A program made the translations under genes and the position numbers. The notes under the pieces were generated by a model. It had not been told where the DNA came from, did not search any database, and saw nothing but the letters and a program-made list of their open reading frames with translations. A stretch of 64,000 nt of DNA from assembly GCA_022844135.1 (NCBI GenBank), contig JALHMG010000030.1, positions 1 through 64,000 on the forward strand. The letters run 5' to 3'. The DNA is from Lysobacterales bacterium. Its GTDB lineage: Bacteria; Pseudomonadota; Gammaproteobacteria; Xanthomonadales; SZUA-5. Below, piece after piece: positions 26,447 through 36,700 of the stretch (position 1 is the first letter of the stretch; every line of letters begins with the position of its first letter).

Positions 26447-28456
26447 TCAGGGTCGGGTCTCGAAACCGTCCGCCATCAACGGAAGAGCGGGGCCGACGTC
26501 CAGCGATTGCTCAGGGAAGAGCAGAGCCGTTGGGCGCATCGGATCGGTGTCGATAAGGCGTGTGAGGGGCTGTCCGGCGCCATTGGCCTCAACAAGGTAG
26601 ACCGCGCCAGCCGGCCGAGCCAGGAGTGTCAAGCTGCCGACGCCGGGGAGCTGGACCTGGATGTCTCGACTGCTGCCGACGTTGGCGAATGTCGCCACGA
26701 GCCAGCGGTCGGCCCCGCGTCGCTTGCGGGCCAGTGCATACGCGGTCGGTCCATTGGCGTTGGTGTTGCCAGCGACGGTGAGTCCGTACCATGGCACCGT
26801 CGGCGAGTCCTCGCCACCGTAGCGATACGGGTGGTTTCCGCTACCTCTGACCAGATCGCCATCACGCAAAAAGGCCTCCAAATACGAGAACAACCCGTGG
26901 GCCTGCCCGAGATCCATGTACTGCCACAGCCACAGTGGCGGCGTGGTTCCAGTTGGGCCGCCGCGCACCACTTGGTCGACATAGCTTTCGGTGTAGTCGA
27001 AGTAGCCGTTTGCGGCACCCACCATGCCGGCAACGAACAGCATCTTTGTGAAGCCCATCCAGCGTTCCCGATCGGCGACCGGCCCGCCGCCGCCCCATCC
27101 GGCGGAGACCCAGCCATAGGTCAGCGGCCGACCGGCGCGAATGCTGCCACCGGCGTTGTTGAGCATCGTTGTCATGATGTCCTGCGGATCACCGAGCGAG
27201 TTGCGACCGCTCCAGCCCAGGTTGGTGTAGCCGAAGTAGAACTCGGGGCTGCTCATGGTCGAGATGCCGCCCGCAGCAAGGCCGTCCTCGAAGTAGAACA
27301 TCCAGCTCGACCAACCGTTCCAGCGGTTGCGCTCTGCGCCGAACGAGTCCCCATACAGGCTGTACTGCGGCACTGCGCCAGACCAGCGCGCCTGGGCGTC
27401 AACTTCCTCGCGAATGATCCGCTCGTGGCGCATGCGCGATCGCGAGAGCAGCCGCAAGATCTGGTAGTCGCGTTCGCCGTTGGCATAAGCCGGGTTCTGA
27501 AAGCAGCTTGGATCGCGGGGATCGTTGCCGCCAGGGACCACCGGGAATCCGGCCGCAGAAAGCACGCTCGGATCGATGAGCAGGTTGCACCAGGAAAATC
27601 CGGCCACTTCTACGCCGTACTCGCCATTGCTGGTGATCAGCGTAGCCGGATACGCGGTCGTTATTCGGCCCACGCAGTTTGCGTGAGGTCGGCCAGCTTC
27701 GCGCACCCAGGCTTCGGGTGCGACTGGGCTTACCCGCGGGCGATCCGCACTCGGGAGCAGATTGCCCGAGAGATCGCGCAACCACGCCGACGACGGCGAA
27801 GTGGCGACCCAGTTGGCCGAGGAGTTGCCGTAGCCCGGCAGAATGTTTGCGAGGCTCAAAACCAGTCGGTAGCGACCGCTACTGGCCACCGCCGCTCCAA
27901 GAACCTGATTCAAGTTGCTGCCGTCGCCACCCGGATTCACTTCGCAGGCGCCAGGGTTCACCGCGACCTGAAGCCCAAAACCCCATCGGTCGGCGAGCTC
28001 ACGTGCCATCGGAAAGTGGTGCTCGATCATCCCCGCGAGCGGGGCCAGTGTGTGTGCCTGCCGGTGCGCAGGCGCCAGACTGTTGCTTAAGTGGTCCAGA
28101 GCGGTGGCCCCCGCTGTCGGCGTCCAGTTGGACGGCGCAAGCGTAATCCGAGTGGTGCGTGTCGCTGGCGCGGCGCCTCCAACCGAGGTGCTTTCCACCA
28201 GGTAATCGCCAGCGACCAACATGGCCAGCTTCACTTCTCCCCCTTCTGCGCTCGAAAGAGCCGCGGGACCAGCGGAGCTGACAACGCGCCAAGAAGTCTG
28301 CGTGGAACCGATCGGCGCACGCAGGCTGACCCGGTTGCCGGGCAAGGCGATGCTGCCCGTGGTGCCGGCGTCGATCACGGATTGCGCTCGAGCGGGAGTG
28401 CAAGCCGCCCAGCAGACCAGCAGCAAGGTCGCGCCGCAGATGAGTTGTCGGATCAT
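26447..28456 (-). CDS. Secreted enzyme-like protein with a GFE-type C-terminus
   Basis: A 669 aa exported protein. The start at 28456 gives a clear signal peptide ([13 protein letters not shown], ending TPARAQ). An open frame upstream to 28585 is ignored. After about 110 residues of beta-rich sequence comes an alternating alpha/beta region of about 400 residues with [29 protein letters not shown] and aromatic-rich [11 protein letters not shown]. It resembles a TIM-barrel glycoside hydrolase in style, but I cannot name a family. It ends in [11 protein letters not shown], a GFE-type tail seen on many secreted Xanthomonadales proteins. It converges with the 25377-26360 secreted protein and is divergent from infA. 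Confidence 0.65.
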   Translation of the reverse strand: MIRQLICGATLLLVCWAACTPARAQSVIDAGTTGSIALPGNRVSLRAPIGSTQTSWRVVSSAGPAALSSAEGGEVKLAMLVAGDYLVESTSVGGAAPATRTTRITLAPSNWTPTAGATALDHLSNSLAPAHRQAHTLAPLAGMIEHHFPMARELADRWGFGLQVAVNPGACEVNPGGDGSNLNQVLGAAVASSGRYRLVLSLANILPGYGNSSANWVATSPSSAWLRDLSGNLLPSADRPRVSPVAPEAWVREAGRPHANCVGRITTAYPATLITSNGEYGVEVAGFSWCNLLIDPSVLSAAGFPVVPGGNDPRDPSCFQNPAYANGERDYQILRLLSRSRMRHERIIREEVDAQARWSGAVPQYSLYGDSFGAERNRWNGWSSWMFYFEDGLAAGGISTMSSPEFYFGYTNLGWSGRNSLGDPQDIMTTMLNNAGGSIRAGRPLTYGWVSAGWGGGGPVADRERWMGFTKMLFVAGMVGAANGYFDYTESYVDQVVRGGPTGTTPPLWLWQYMDLGQAHGLFSYLEAFLRDGDLVRGSGNHPYRYGGEDSPTVPWYGLTVAGNTNANGPTAYALARKRRGADRWLVATFANVGSSRDIQVQLPGVGSLTLLARPAGAVYLVEANGAGQPLTRLIDTDPMRPTALLFPEQSLDVGPALPLMADGFETRP

Positions 28457-28682
28457 GCCTCTCTCCGTTGCGGCTCGCGCGCTCGGCGGCGCGCTGGTGG
28501 GAACCGAGCGGCACAATGCACATGTTTGCAGCCGCCCTGCGTGTCTGCGCTCACAATTCCCATTGGTCCGCGGCGGCGTCGACATATCACCTGTCGGTTC
28601 GATACGCCCTAGCTTGCTCTGCTCTCATCAGGCAGAATCCGCGGCCTTGCGCTTTAGCGCATCTTTAACGATCAACGAGCGA

Positions 28683-28901
28683 ATGTCCAAAGAAGACCAT
28701 ATCGAAATGGAAGGCACGGTGCTGGAAACCCTGCCCAACACCATGTTCCGCGTGCAACTGGAAAACGGCCACGTCATTACTGCCCATATCTCGGGGCGCA
28801 TGCGCAAGAACTACATCCGCATCCTGACGGGCGATAAGGTCAAGGTCGAAATGACGCCGTATGATCTGAGCAAGGGTCGGATCACGTTTCGGCAGAAATA
28901 G
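28683..28901 (+). CDS. infA: Translation initiation factor IF-1
   Basis: A 72 aa S1/OB-fold protein, full length and normal: [19 protein letters not shown] to KGRITFRQK. It carries [10 protein letters not shown] and [13 protein letters not shown]. The upstream 226 bp, divergent from the 26447-28456 gene, should contain its promoter. It is separated from clpA by the two secreted-protein genes. Confidence 0.98.
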   Translation: MSKEDHIEMEGTVLETLPNTMFRVQLENGHVITAHISGRMRKNYIRILTGDKVKVEMTPYDLSKGRITFRQK

Positions 28902-28920
28902 TCAGCGTGGTTGGATCTGG

Positions 28921-29232
28921 TTAGTCGGGAGCGTAGTCGAATCGTCTATAGCGATCCCGAACGAACGCATCAAGACTCAGTCGCGATTCGAAGCACTCGG
29001 ACCAGACTTCGAATCCATCAACGAGATCGCCATCGTCGAGCCGATAGCCGCTCTGGTCGTTGTGCGCAACCAAGCCGTGCTCCGACGCATATTCGTCCGC
29101 TTCCTGTCGAGCGCGGTCATGGGCGAGTTCATCTGAGTCAGCGCGAAAGCAGACTATGCGTTCCTCAAAGATGTTGGTCCCGTCGTTCTTGACGCCGAAA
29201 TGGTAGACAGTGCGGATCGCATACCAAGCCAT
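28921..29232 (-). CDS. DUF4288-like protein
   Basis: A 103 aa protein starting MAWYAIRTVYHFG and containing IFEERIVCFRADSDELAHDRARQEAD, the pattern of small DUF4288 proteins in which an opening W-Y strand pair is followed by an amphipathic helix. Function unknown. It lies only 19 bp from the infA stop (convergent) and 6 bp after the M23 peptidase gene, so it may be co-transcribed with the latter. Confidence 0.7.
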   Translation of the reverse strand: MAWYAIRTVYHFGVKNDGTNIFEERIVCFRADSDELAHDRARQEADEYASEHGLVAHNDQSGYRLDDGDLVDGFEVWSECFESRLSLDAFVRDRYRRFDYAPD

Positions 29233-29238
29233 AGCAAG

Positions 29239-30174
29239 CTATTCGCTTTCAAGCAGCAGGCCACCCAGCACCGCCCCTTCCGTCGGCGTGACGCGCTTGC
29301 CATTCACCGTGAACTGAAACGGCACCGACACCAGCGCGCCGCCAGCGTTTCGCTGGACGACGAAGTGCAGGTGCGGCCCCGACGAGAAACCAGTGTTGCC
29401 GCTATTGGCGATGTGCTGACCCACGCGCACCGTGTCGCCCACACCAACCAGCGCGCTTTCGAGTTCCAGGTGCGCATAGACCGCCATCGTGCCATCGTCA
29501 TGCACGATGCGGATGTGGTTGGCGCGATCGCCGAAGCGGCGCATGTCCGTCCCGGCCTCGTGGAAATCGCGCTCCACGCTCATCACCACACCACCGCGGG
29601 CGGCGTAAATCGGCGTGCCGATGTCGAGCGCAAAATCGACGGCGTGGTAATTCTCGGCGGCCGTATGGCTGAACTTGCCGCCGAATGCTTGATGCACATG
29701 CACAGCGCTATTGCCGTCGTAGGGCAGGCGATAAACAGCTTGTTCGTTGTGCTGCGCGGCGGGGTTTCCGGGCACATAGCGATACTGGAACTGATAGGCC
29801 CACCCCAGACGCGGATCGAGCGGCTGAACAGTCAATACCGGCGTCGTCCGCTCTCCCGGAATGACGACGGATGTGGGCAACGGCGGCTCGCTGATCACAT
29901 TGCTTTGCGACTCAAAACTGATCAGCACCTCAACCGGCCCGCCGTAGCCGTTCCACAAGCTGTAACGCCGATCGTCTTTCGGCCCCGACTCGCGCAGCAG
30001 CACGCGCTGCGTGGGGTCGACATCGACCAGCTGCTCTTTCACCGGCACTGCTGCATCTTTGGGCTTGCTGTCGCTGAAATGCACCACGCCGTTTTCGTCG
30101 GTGTAGCTGTAGATGCGTTTGGCCTGGAGGGGCAGGGCGGCGAGCAGGGCCAGCAGTACAAGAGCTGGTCGCAT
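29239..30174 (-). CDS. M23 peptidase with DUF4124-type N-terminus
   Basis: A 311 aa exported murein hydrolase-like protein. A signal peptide (ending LPLQA) is followed by a DUF4124-type segment (YSYTDENGVVHFSD). The C-terminal LytM/M23 domain has the zinc ligands in NYHAVDF (His 177, Asp 180) and in GPHLHFVV, so the metal site looks complete. Family members cut cell wall peptide bridges. The open frame continues upstream through the 50 bp inverted repeat to 30990, but the signal peptide fixes the start at 30174. Confidence 0.87.
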   Translation of the reverse strand: MRPALVLLALLAALPLQAKRIYSYTDENGVVHFSDSKPKDAAVPVKEQLVDVDPTQRVLLRESGPKDDRRYSLWNGYGGPVEVLISFESQSNVISEPPLPTSVVIPGERTTPVLTVQPLDPRLGWAYQFQYRYVPGNPAAQHNEQAVYRLPYDGNSAVHVHQAFGGKFSHTAAENYHAVDFALDIGTPIYAARGGVVMSVERDFHEAGTDMRRFGDRANHIRIVHDDGTMAVYAHLELESALVGVGDTVRVGQHIANSGNTGFSSGPHLHFVVQRNAGGALVSVPFQFTVNGKRVTPTEGAVLGGLLLESE

Positions 30175-30206
30175 TTTGGCCGCCCCTGCGTTTCCTGATC
30201 CAACTG

Positions 30207-30419
30207 AAAAGCGAGGGCACGAGGGCACGAGGGCACGAGGGCACGTGCTTCGTTCGAGGCCATGAAATGCGCTCGCTCGACGAGCTTGAGCTTTTGGGTG
30301 CGAGACCGGCTTTAGCGAGCGACCGCAAAGCCAGGATGAAAGTACAACTGGCAAGAACGCCAAGCAACGCGAACGAAGCACGTGCCCTCGTGCCCTCGTG
30401 CCCTCGTGCCCTCGCTTTT
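30207..30419. repeat. Perfect 50 bp inverted repeat with tandem octamers
   Basis: Left arm 30207-30256 and right arm 30370-30419 are exact reverse complements over 50 bp. Each arm holds four tandem copies of an octamer (GAGGGCAC on the left, GTGCCCTC on the right) plus a unique end (TGCTTCGTTCG). The 113 bp centre contains no gene. The element lies in the 337 bp gap between the SGNH and M23 genes. It could form a very long hairpin or be a mobile REP/MITE-like element. I see no flanking target duplication with confidence. Confidence 0.9.
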
Positions 30420-30511
30420 GATTCATCACACAGGCCCCCAGAAAATCAATTGGCCCGCCCAAAGACGGAAGCGTGATCGACGCCCTGCCCGAGCGTTGAA
30501 GATGCCTGCAC

Positions 30512-31660
30512 TCATCGGGCGTCGGATTCCATGACCGGAACATTGTCGCACCGCGCCACGCGCGCTGCAGGCGCATTTGCCAACTTTTGCGCAATCTCAT
30601 CGGCCATCGACGCCGCAAGCGCTTGTTGCCCACGTTCTGAAAGATGTACGAAGTCGAAGAACACTGGTCCGGGTGGCGCCAGGGGCACGGCGATGTCCGG
30701 CGCACGGCGCAACAAACGGCTGGTTGCTGCGCGCTGCAGCAGCACATGATCGCGTTCGCTGGCGTTGACGATGTCGGATTCGTCGGCCTTTGGCGTCGCC
30801 AGATCGAAGGCCGTCGGTTGCCAGCGATGTACCGTGGGAATAGCGCCAGCAATCGCGCGCGCCTGATCGACCGTAGCCAGATACTGACTTGCGATGGCGT
30901 CGGCAAGTTGTTCCAGCGTGGCGGCATCGCGTTCGACCGGCGCCGGTTGTACCAGGCGCGCAATCCCCTGAAAGCGCGCGCCAATGGCAACCAGCAGACG
31001 CGATACCTGGCGTGAGCTCAAGAACTCCAGCTCCCGCGTACTCTCGTTCTGCGGCGTGCCGGCCACGCCGCGCTGATACGCGGCAAAGACATCGTTGGCG
31101 CCATCCACGAACACGGCGAGCGAAGGCGCGGCCCCGCAGCGCAGCGCCAACTGAAACGCCTGCAGACTTTGGTGGCTCACGTAACCTGATTCGGCAAAAT
31201 TCAAGACCCGTGCCCGAATGCCGCGCTCGCTCAGTGTCGTCTGCAGCGCCGCCGCCAACGTGCCGATCTGTCGATTGCCTGTGCCCCAGGCCGTTGAGCC
31301 CCCGAACAGCCAGATCGTGTGTGCGGCATCCGCCACCGCAGGGGTTACGCGGAAGCCATGCGCATCGACATCGATCAGCTGGCCATCGAACGGCTGTCGC
31401 CGCCAGTACACATAAGAGCGCCAGCGCGTGTGCCGCGCCGCCTCATGCTCGCGCCAGTAATCGCCGATCCACGCATCCGCCGTCACCGCTGCAGCACGCT
31501 CGCGATCTGGCATCGTGCCAGCTCCGAACTGAGCGCGCGCGTTTTCTGGCAACACCGCACGCACCAATTGCTCAAGCAGCAGCAACAGCAGCAGCGCGAC
31601 GCCGAACGCGATCCATAGTTGTCCGATGAATCGTGTTATCGCTTTCATCAACAAACTCAC
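30512..31660 (-). CDS. SGNH/GDSL hydrolase with membrane anchor
   Basis: A 382 aa protein with one N-terminal hydrophobic helix (residues about 14-35) and then an SGNH hydrolase domain. The four blocks are visible: Ser in LFGGSTAWG (122), Gly in FAESGYVS, Asn in VDGAND (189) and Asp/His in FFDFVHLSERG near 340. The fold matches esterases or acyltransferases of the periplasm. The exact substrate is unknown. Its promoter region carries the tandem palindromic repeats at 31681-31940. Confidence 0.8.
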   Translation of the reverse strand: MSLLMKAITRFIGQLWIAFGVALLLLLLLEQLVRAVLPENARAQFGAGTMPDRERAAAVTADAWIGDYWREHEAARHTRWRSYVYWRRQPFDGQLIDVDAHGFRVTPAVADAAHTIWLFGGSTAWGTGNRQIGTLAAALQTTLSERGIRARVLNFAESGYVSHQSLQAFQLALRCGAAPSLAVFVDGANDVFAAYQRGVAGTPQNESTRELEFLSSRQVSRLLVAIGARFQGIARLVQPAPVERDAATLEQLADAIASQYLATVDQARAIAGAIPTVHRWQPTAFDLATPKADESDIVNASERDHVLLQRAATSRLLRRAPDIAVPLAPPGPVFFDFVHLSERGQQALAASMADEIAQKLANAPAARVARCDNVPVMESDAR

Positions 31661-31680
31661 TCAGCGCCGCTATTCAGGTA

Positions 31681-31940
31681 CGCGGACCCATGGTCCGCAG
31701 CTCGCAACATTCGAATGCGGGCCATAGGTCCGCGTACCAAAGAGCGCCGCGCATTCGATCGACTACGGTTCAACCTGCAACATGCGGACCATGGGTCCGC
31801 GTACCAAAGAGCGCATCGATCGACTACGGTTCAATCTGCAATATGCGGACCATGGGTCCGCGTACCAAAGAGCGCAGCGCATCGATCGACTACGGTTCAA
31901 CCTGCAACATGCGGACCATGGGTCCGCGTACCAAAGAGCG
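31681..31940. repeat. Tandem palindromic repeat upstream of the SGNH gene
   Basis: Four direct units start at 31715, 31782, 31843 and 31909 (67, 61 and 66 bp, then a 32 bp partial). Each starts with a near-palindrome ATGCGGACCATGGGTCCGCG, then GTACCAAAGAGCG, then CATCGATCGACTACGG. A further core copy in opposite orientation lies at 31681-31697. Single-base differences show the units are diverging. The region (380 bp between sdaA and the SGNH gene) has no gene. The intervening sequences also repeat, so this is not a CRISPR array. Confidence 0.9.
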
Positions 31941-32040
31941 GATCACCCGGCGCGCAGCGAAAATCACGTTTTGCTCCGCGGGCGAGAGCGGCCGTTAACC
32001 GTTTCAATGTTTCCGCAGGAAACTTTGAAATGAAACGGGG

Positions 32041-33417
32041 CTAACATTCGATCACGTTCACCGCCAGTCCGCCGCGGCTGGTTTCCTTGTACTTGTCCTG
32101 CATATCGCGCCCGGTGTCGCGCATCGTCTTGATGACCTTATCGAGCGACACGCGATGTTTGCCATCGCCGCGTAGAGCCATGCGCGAGGCATTGATGGCT
32201 TTGACCGCGCCCATCGCATTGCGTTCGATGCACGGAATCTGCACCAGACCGCCGATCGGATCGCAGGTCAATCCAAGATTGTGTTCCATGCCGATCTCCG
32301 CCGCGTTTTCGACCTGCAGCACGCTGCCGCTGAGTGCTGCTGTCAATCCACCGGCGGCCATCGAGCACGCCACGCCAACTTCGCCCTGGCAACCCACTTC
32401 GGCGCCGGAGATGGACGCGTTTTCCTTGTACAGGATGCCAATGGCGCCAGCCGTCAACAAGAAGTCGATTACGCCCTCGTCGCTGGCGCCGGGACAAAAC
32501 CGCGTGTAGTAATGCATCACAGCAGGAACGATGCCAGCGGCGCCATTCGTGGGTGCCGTGACCACCCGACCACCCGCCGCGTTCTCTTCGTTCACCGCCA
32601 ACGCGTAGAGATTTACCCAGTCGAGGATGGTGAGCGGATCGCGCAGATTCGCCTCCGGTTTGGCGATCAGCTCGCGATACATCGCTGGCGCACGGCGCTG
32701 AACCTTCAGCCCGCCCGGAAGCACGCCGTCCTCGCGTAAGCCTCGGGTAACGCAGTCTTGCATCGCCTGCCAGATGCGCAACAACCCGGAGCGGATTTCC
32801 GCGTCGCTGCGCCAGACGCGCTCGTTGGCGCGGATCGCCTCCGCAATCGAGAACTGGTTGTCGGCGCAGTGCTTCAGCAACTCATCGCCAGTACTGAACG
32901 GATAGGGTAGGGACGTTGCGTCGGGAACGATGCGATCGGCCGCTGCTTCATCGTGGTTGACCACAAAGCCGCCGCCGACCGAGTAGTAGTCGCGCGTGAA
33001 CAGCGTCGACTCATCCGCAGCGTAGGCCGTGAAGCGCATGCCATTGCTGTGATACGGCAGCTTCTGGCGCTTGTTGAACACCAGGTCGGTCTTCTCGTCG
33101 AACGCGACTGGATAGCCGAGCACCGACAGGCGCTTTTCCAGTCGCATCCGCTCCAGATCGCGCGGTATCTGATCGGGATCCACCTGGTCCGGCTCGTTGC
33201 CCTCAAAGCCCAGCAGCACGGCTTTGTCGGTGCCGTGCCCGCGCCCGGTATGGGCCAGCGAGCCGAACAGTTCCCCGCGCAGACGCCGCACATCGCCGAT
33301 GACGCCACGTTCTTGCAAGCGGTGCACAAATCGGCTGCCCGCGCGCATCGGTCCAACGGTGTGCGAGGACGAGGGTCCAATGCCGATCTTGAAGAGATCG
33401 AATACGCTGACGGCCAC
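32041..33417 (-). CDS. sdaA: L-serine ammonia-lyase, [4Fe-4S] type
   Basis: Deaminates L-serine to pyruvate. The 458 aa single-chain product has [19 protein letters not shown] at the N-terminus, [16 protein letters not shown], and Fe-S ligand cysteines in the C-terminal half ([19 protein letters not shown] and [11 protein letters not shown]). Normal length. It sits alone on the minus strand, with the glutaredoxin-like gene divergent at 33482. Confidence 0.96.
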   Translation of the reverse strand: MAVSVFDLFKIGIGPSSSHTVGPMRAGSRFVHRLQERGVIGDVRRLRGELFGSLAHTGRGHGTDKAVLLGFEGNEPDQVDPDQIPRDLERMRLEKRLSVLGYPVAFDEKTDLVFNKRQKLPYHSNGMRFTAYAADESTLFTRDYYSVGGGFVVNHDEAAADRIVPDATSLPYPFSTGDELLKHCADNQFSIAEAIRANERVWRSDAEIRSGLLRIWQAMQDCVTRGLREDGVLPGGLKVQRRAPAMYRELIAKPEANLRDPLTILDWVNLYALAVNEENAAGGRVVTAPTNGAAGIVPAVMHYYTRFCPGASDEGVIDFLLTAGAIGILYKENASISGAEVGCQGEVGVACSMAAGGLTAALSGSVLQVENAAEIGMEHNLGLTCDPIGGLVQIPCIERNAMGAVKAINASRMALRGDGKHRVSLDKVIKTMRDTGRDMQDKYKETSRGGLAVNVIEC

Positions 33418-33481
33418 GGTTGTTCCTCTATGCGGCGAGAGCGCGATTATGCTTACTCGCGCGCCCTCTCGCAGGAAACAT

Positions 33482-33697
33482 ATGCTGACTTTGTACTTCC
33501 GGGAATATTGTCATCTGTGCGAAGAGGCCGAAGCCTTGCTCGCTGCACTGGCGTTGACCTACGCGCGTGTCGACATCGACGACGATCCGCTGCTCGCAGC
33601 TCGTTATGGTCTGCGTATCCCGGTACTGAAGCGCGGCGATGGCGAAGAGCTGGATTGGCCATTCGATGCCGAACGGATTTCGGCATCGATTTGGTGA
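33482..33697 (+). CDS. Glutaredoxin-family protein
   Basis: A 71 aa thioredoxin-fold protein: [19 protein letters not shown] at the start gives a CxxC active site (CHLC), followed by DIDDDP and a cis-Pro in LRIPVL. It matches DUF836/YuiA-like small glutaredoxins. The frame is open upstream, but this start matches the fold. It lies 30 bp before the hybrid regulator frame and may be co-transcribed with it. Confidence 0.82.
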   Translation: MLTLYFREYCHLCEEAEALLAALALTYARVDIDDDPLLAARYGLRIPVLKRGDGEELDWPFDAERISASIW

Positions 33698-33753
33698 GGT
33701 GTTGAGCAACGTAGCATGCTCGGCAAATGGCGCGGCGGGAATTCGGCGAATCG

Positions 33754-36700
33754 ATGGCAAGGGACACCAGGCAAGCCCAACTCGGCGCGAGAGTGCTTTT
33801 CCTGCTGCTTGCATTCTGGCCGACAATAACGTTCGCTGGCGATCCCCTGATCGTGCGCCGTTTCGGTCTGGAGCACGGCATGCCAGTCAGCAGCGCCACC
33901 TCTGCGCAGATCGATGACGAGGGATTCCTATGGTTCGCCACCCATGATGGCCTGGCCCGATTCGATGGCCGCCGCTTTTCGGTCTACGACACTGAGCGTT
34001 TCGCCGACATGGGTAGCAATCGCGTTGTGCGCCTCTACAAGGGGCAACGCGGCAGCGTTTATGGCGTCGGTGCCTTGGGCGCCTTCTTGGATATCGATTC
34101 GCGGCGCATCGCGCGGCTGCGCCTGGACGCTCAGCATCCGGAGGCGATGCTCAGCTTCGTAGCGCGGATGCAATCGCCAAAGTCTTCCGACGCCGAGCAC
34201 GGTGCGCTATGCGTGACCTTGACCACGGGTTTGTACTGCGAATCGGCGGATGCGAGCGCCGCAACAACAGGCTTTTATCGGCGCCGCTCGTTTGCCGCCG
34301 ACTTTCCCGCGATCGCCGCTTTGCCGTTTGCAGAGGACGATTGGCTCATCGTACGCGGCCAGGGCATTTTCTACGCTCGTCCAGGCGGTCAGGCCTTGAT
34401 CTTTGCGGACACGACCATCGGCGTTGCCGAGCGCCTGCTGCACGCAAAAGTGGGTCGCGATGGCGCGCTGGTGGTTGCCGTGCCGGATGGCGTTTTACGA
34501 GTGCATGCGGATGGCCGCAGCGAATGGATTGAAGTCAATTCCGAGCTGGATGTTGTACAGCTGCATGCGGACAGCAACGGCGACGTCCGGATCTATACCT
34601 CACACGAGTCGTATCGAATCGACAGCACCGGTCAGCGTAGCCAGATCCATGCGCGCGAGGTGTTGGAGGCGGTCGTGCGTAGCTGGCCGGTGCCCACGCC
34701 CGCAACAGGACAGGCGTCGCTGCATCCGCCGGCCGACTGGTTCAGTCGCGGCGGTGCTCTGTATCGCGATGGCGAGTTGGTGTTGCGCGCCCGCGGCGAT
34801 GTCGAAGATGTGCTGTTCGCAGATTCGGGAATCGTCTGGGTCAGTACCAGCCGCGACGGGATCTATGCGCTGAGCCCGACCCGGGTCAATCCGATCGCCG
34901 ATCCGGCGTTGGCTCAAAGCAATGTGTACGGAACGGCGATTGCGGCAGACGGCAGCGTTTGGGCGGGCAGCCTGGGCGGCGGCGTGTTTCGCATCGGCGT
35001 CGACGATCAAGTGCAGTCGTTCGGCGAACAGCACGGTCTGCCGGGCGCAAACATCTGGGGCGTTACGGTCGCCGCCGATCATTCGGTACTCGCCATGCCC
35101 TTGGGCGGAGGCGTTTGGCGATTGCGGCCGGGCACGGAGCGATTCGAACGCATACCCTTGCCGTCCAGTCTCGATCGGGCGCGGCTGCGGTCGATGAGTT
35201 TCGACCGCGCAGGCCGACTGTGGCTCGCCGGAAGCGAGGGCGCATGGTGCCAGACGGACGCCTCGGCTGGCGCGGCCGGATGGCGGAAGCAGTGGCCGAC
35301 TGTGGACCGGCCCGAGTGGGCACGCCTGAACGTGCAATCGCTGCTGCACGACGCCGACGGACGCACCTGGTTCGGCACCGATCAAGGTTTGTTCTGGCAG
35401 TCGGACGAGCGATCGCTGCCCATCGAGCGCCTGAGAGGCGTCGCTGTTCGCGGCCTGCTGCGCGCGCACGACGGAGCGCTCTGGGTCGCCACCGAGGGTA
35501 AGGGGCTGCAACGATTCGCCGCAGGCGATGCGCAGGGGATGCCGCTGCAACTCGGTCGAGCGCAGGGCATGCCGTCTAACTCGCCGCACGTCATCGTCGA
35601 AGATTCCAATCATCACCTTTGGGTGAACTCGAACCAGGGCATCTATCGAATTACGCGGGACGATGTCGAGTCGCTGCTCAGGGGTACAGCACGAACGCTC
35701 TCGCCGCTGACCTTGGGCCTTGCCGATGGCCTGCTTGATCTCGAAGGCAACGGCGGTTTGCAGCCTTCGGCAGCCATGGATACTGATGGGCAAATCTGGT
35801 TTCCGACGCAGCGCGGCGTCGTGCGCTTCAGCCCGGCACACTTGGGTTCCGCCCAATTGCCCGGACGCGTGTTGATCGAAGCCGTATCTGCAGGGCGTCG
35901 CGCCATCGACCTGCATCAAGCCAACCAATCGACGCTGCAATTGCCGCTGGGCGTGCGCGATTTCAGCGTGCGCTACAACGCGGCGGAGTTGAACACGGGG
36001 CTGGTACGCTTTCGTTATCGCCTGCTCGGCGGTGGACGCAACGAGGAGTGGGTCGATGCGCAGTCGCTCGGGTCCGCGAGTTTCGACGCGCTCGCCCCCG
36101 GAGCGTATCGATTCGAGGTTCAAGCGGGTAATGCAGATGGCGCCTGGAATCCCGAGCCTGCGATCCTGAACCTGACGGTCCCGGCACACCTGTTCGAGAC
36201 GCGCTTGTTTCGCTGGGGCTCTTTGGCGATTGCGCTGGCGATCGGCGGCCTGGTCATTCGCTGGCGCCTCAAGGAACTCGGGCAACGGGCGCAACGGCTG
36301 GAACACATGGTGCAATCGCGCACCGATGAATTGGTCCGAGCAAAAGCGAACGTTGAGCAAGCCTTGGAAGAGCTGGCGCAGAGCCACGCGGCTTTGTCCG
36401 AGTCGCACCTGGGCATCGAAAGTCGCAATCAGCGCCTCGCCGAGCAAGCGACGCGATTGGAGTCGCTGGATCGCTTTCGCACACGGTTGCTCGCGGATGT
36501 CAGCCACGAATTGCGCTCGCCACTGATGCTGGTGAATTTGCCGCTGCAGGAGTTGAGCGAGCGCAAACTCCCCGAGGCCGAACGGCGGCTGGTGTCCTTG
36601 GCGAGCCAGCAGACCGGACGTCTATCGCACTTGGTTGAGCAACTGGTGAGCCTGGTGCAAGCGGAAGCGCAGCAGATCCAGTTGCAATTGCGCCGCTTGG

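Noticed and set aside
30174..30990. N-terminal extension of the M23 peptidase through the inverted repeat
   Set aside because: The extension lies across the repeat and has no protein-like features; the signal peptide directly after 30174 fixes the start.
31715..31940. Possible CRISPR array in the tandem repeat
   Set aside because: The sequences between palindromes are themselves repeated rather than unique spacers, and no cas genes are present in the window.
34600..36507. A 635-codon minus-strand frame inside the hybrid regulator gene
   Set aside because: It is opposite an intact, motif-bearing protein and lacks recognisable domains; a GC-rich shadow frame.
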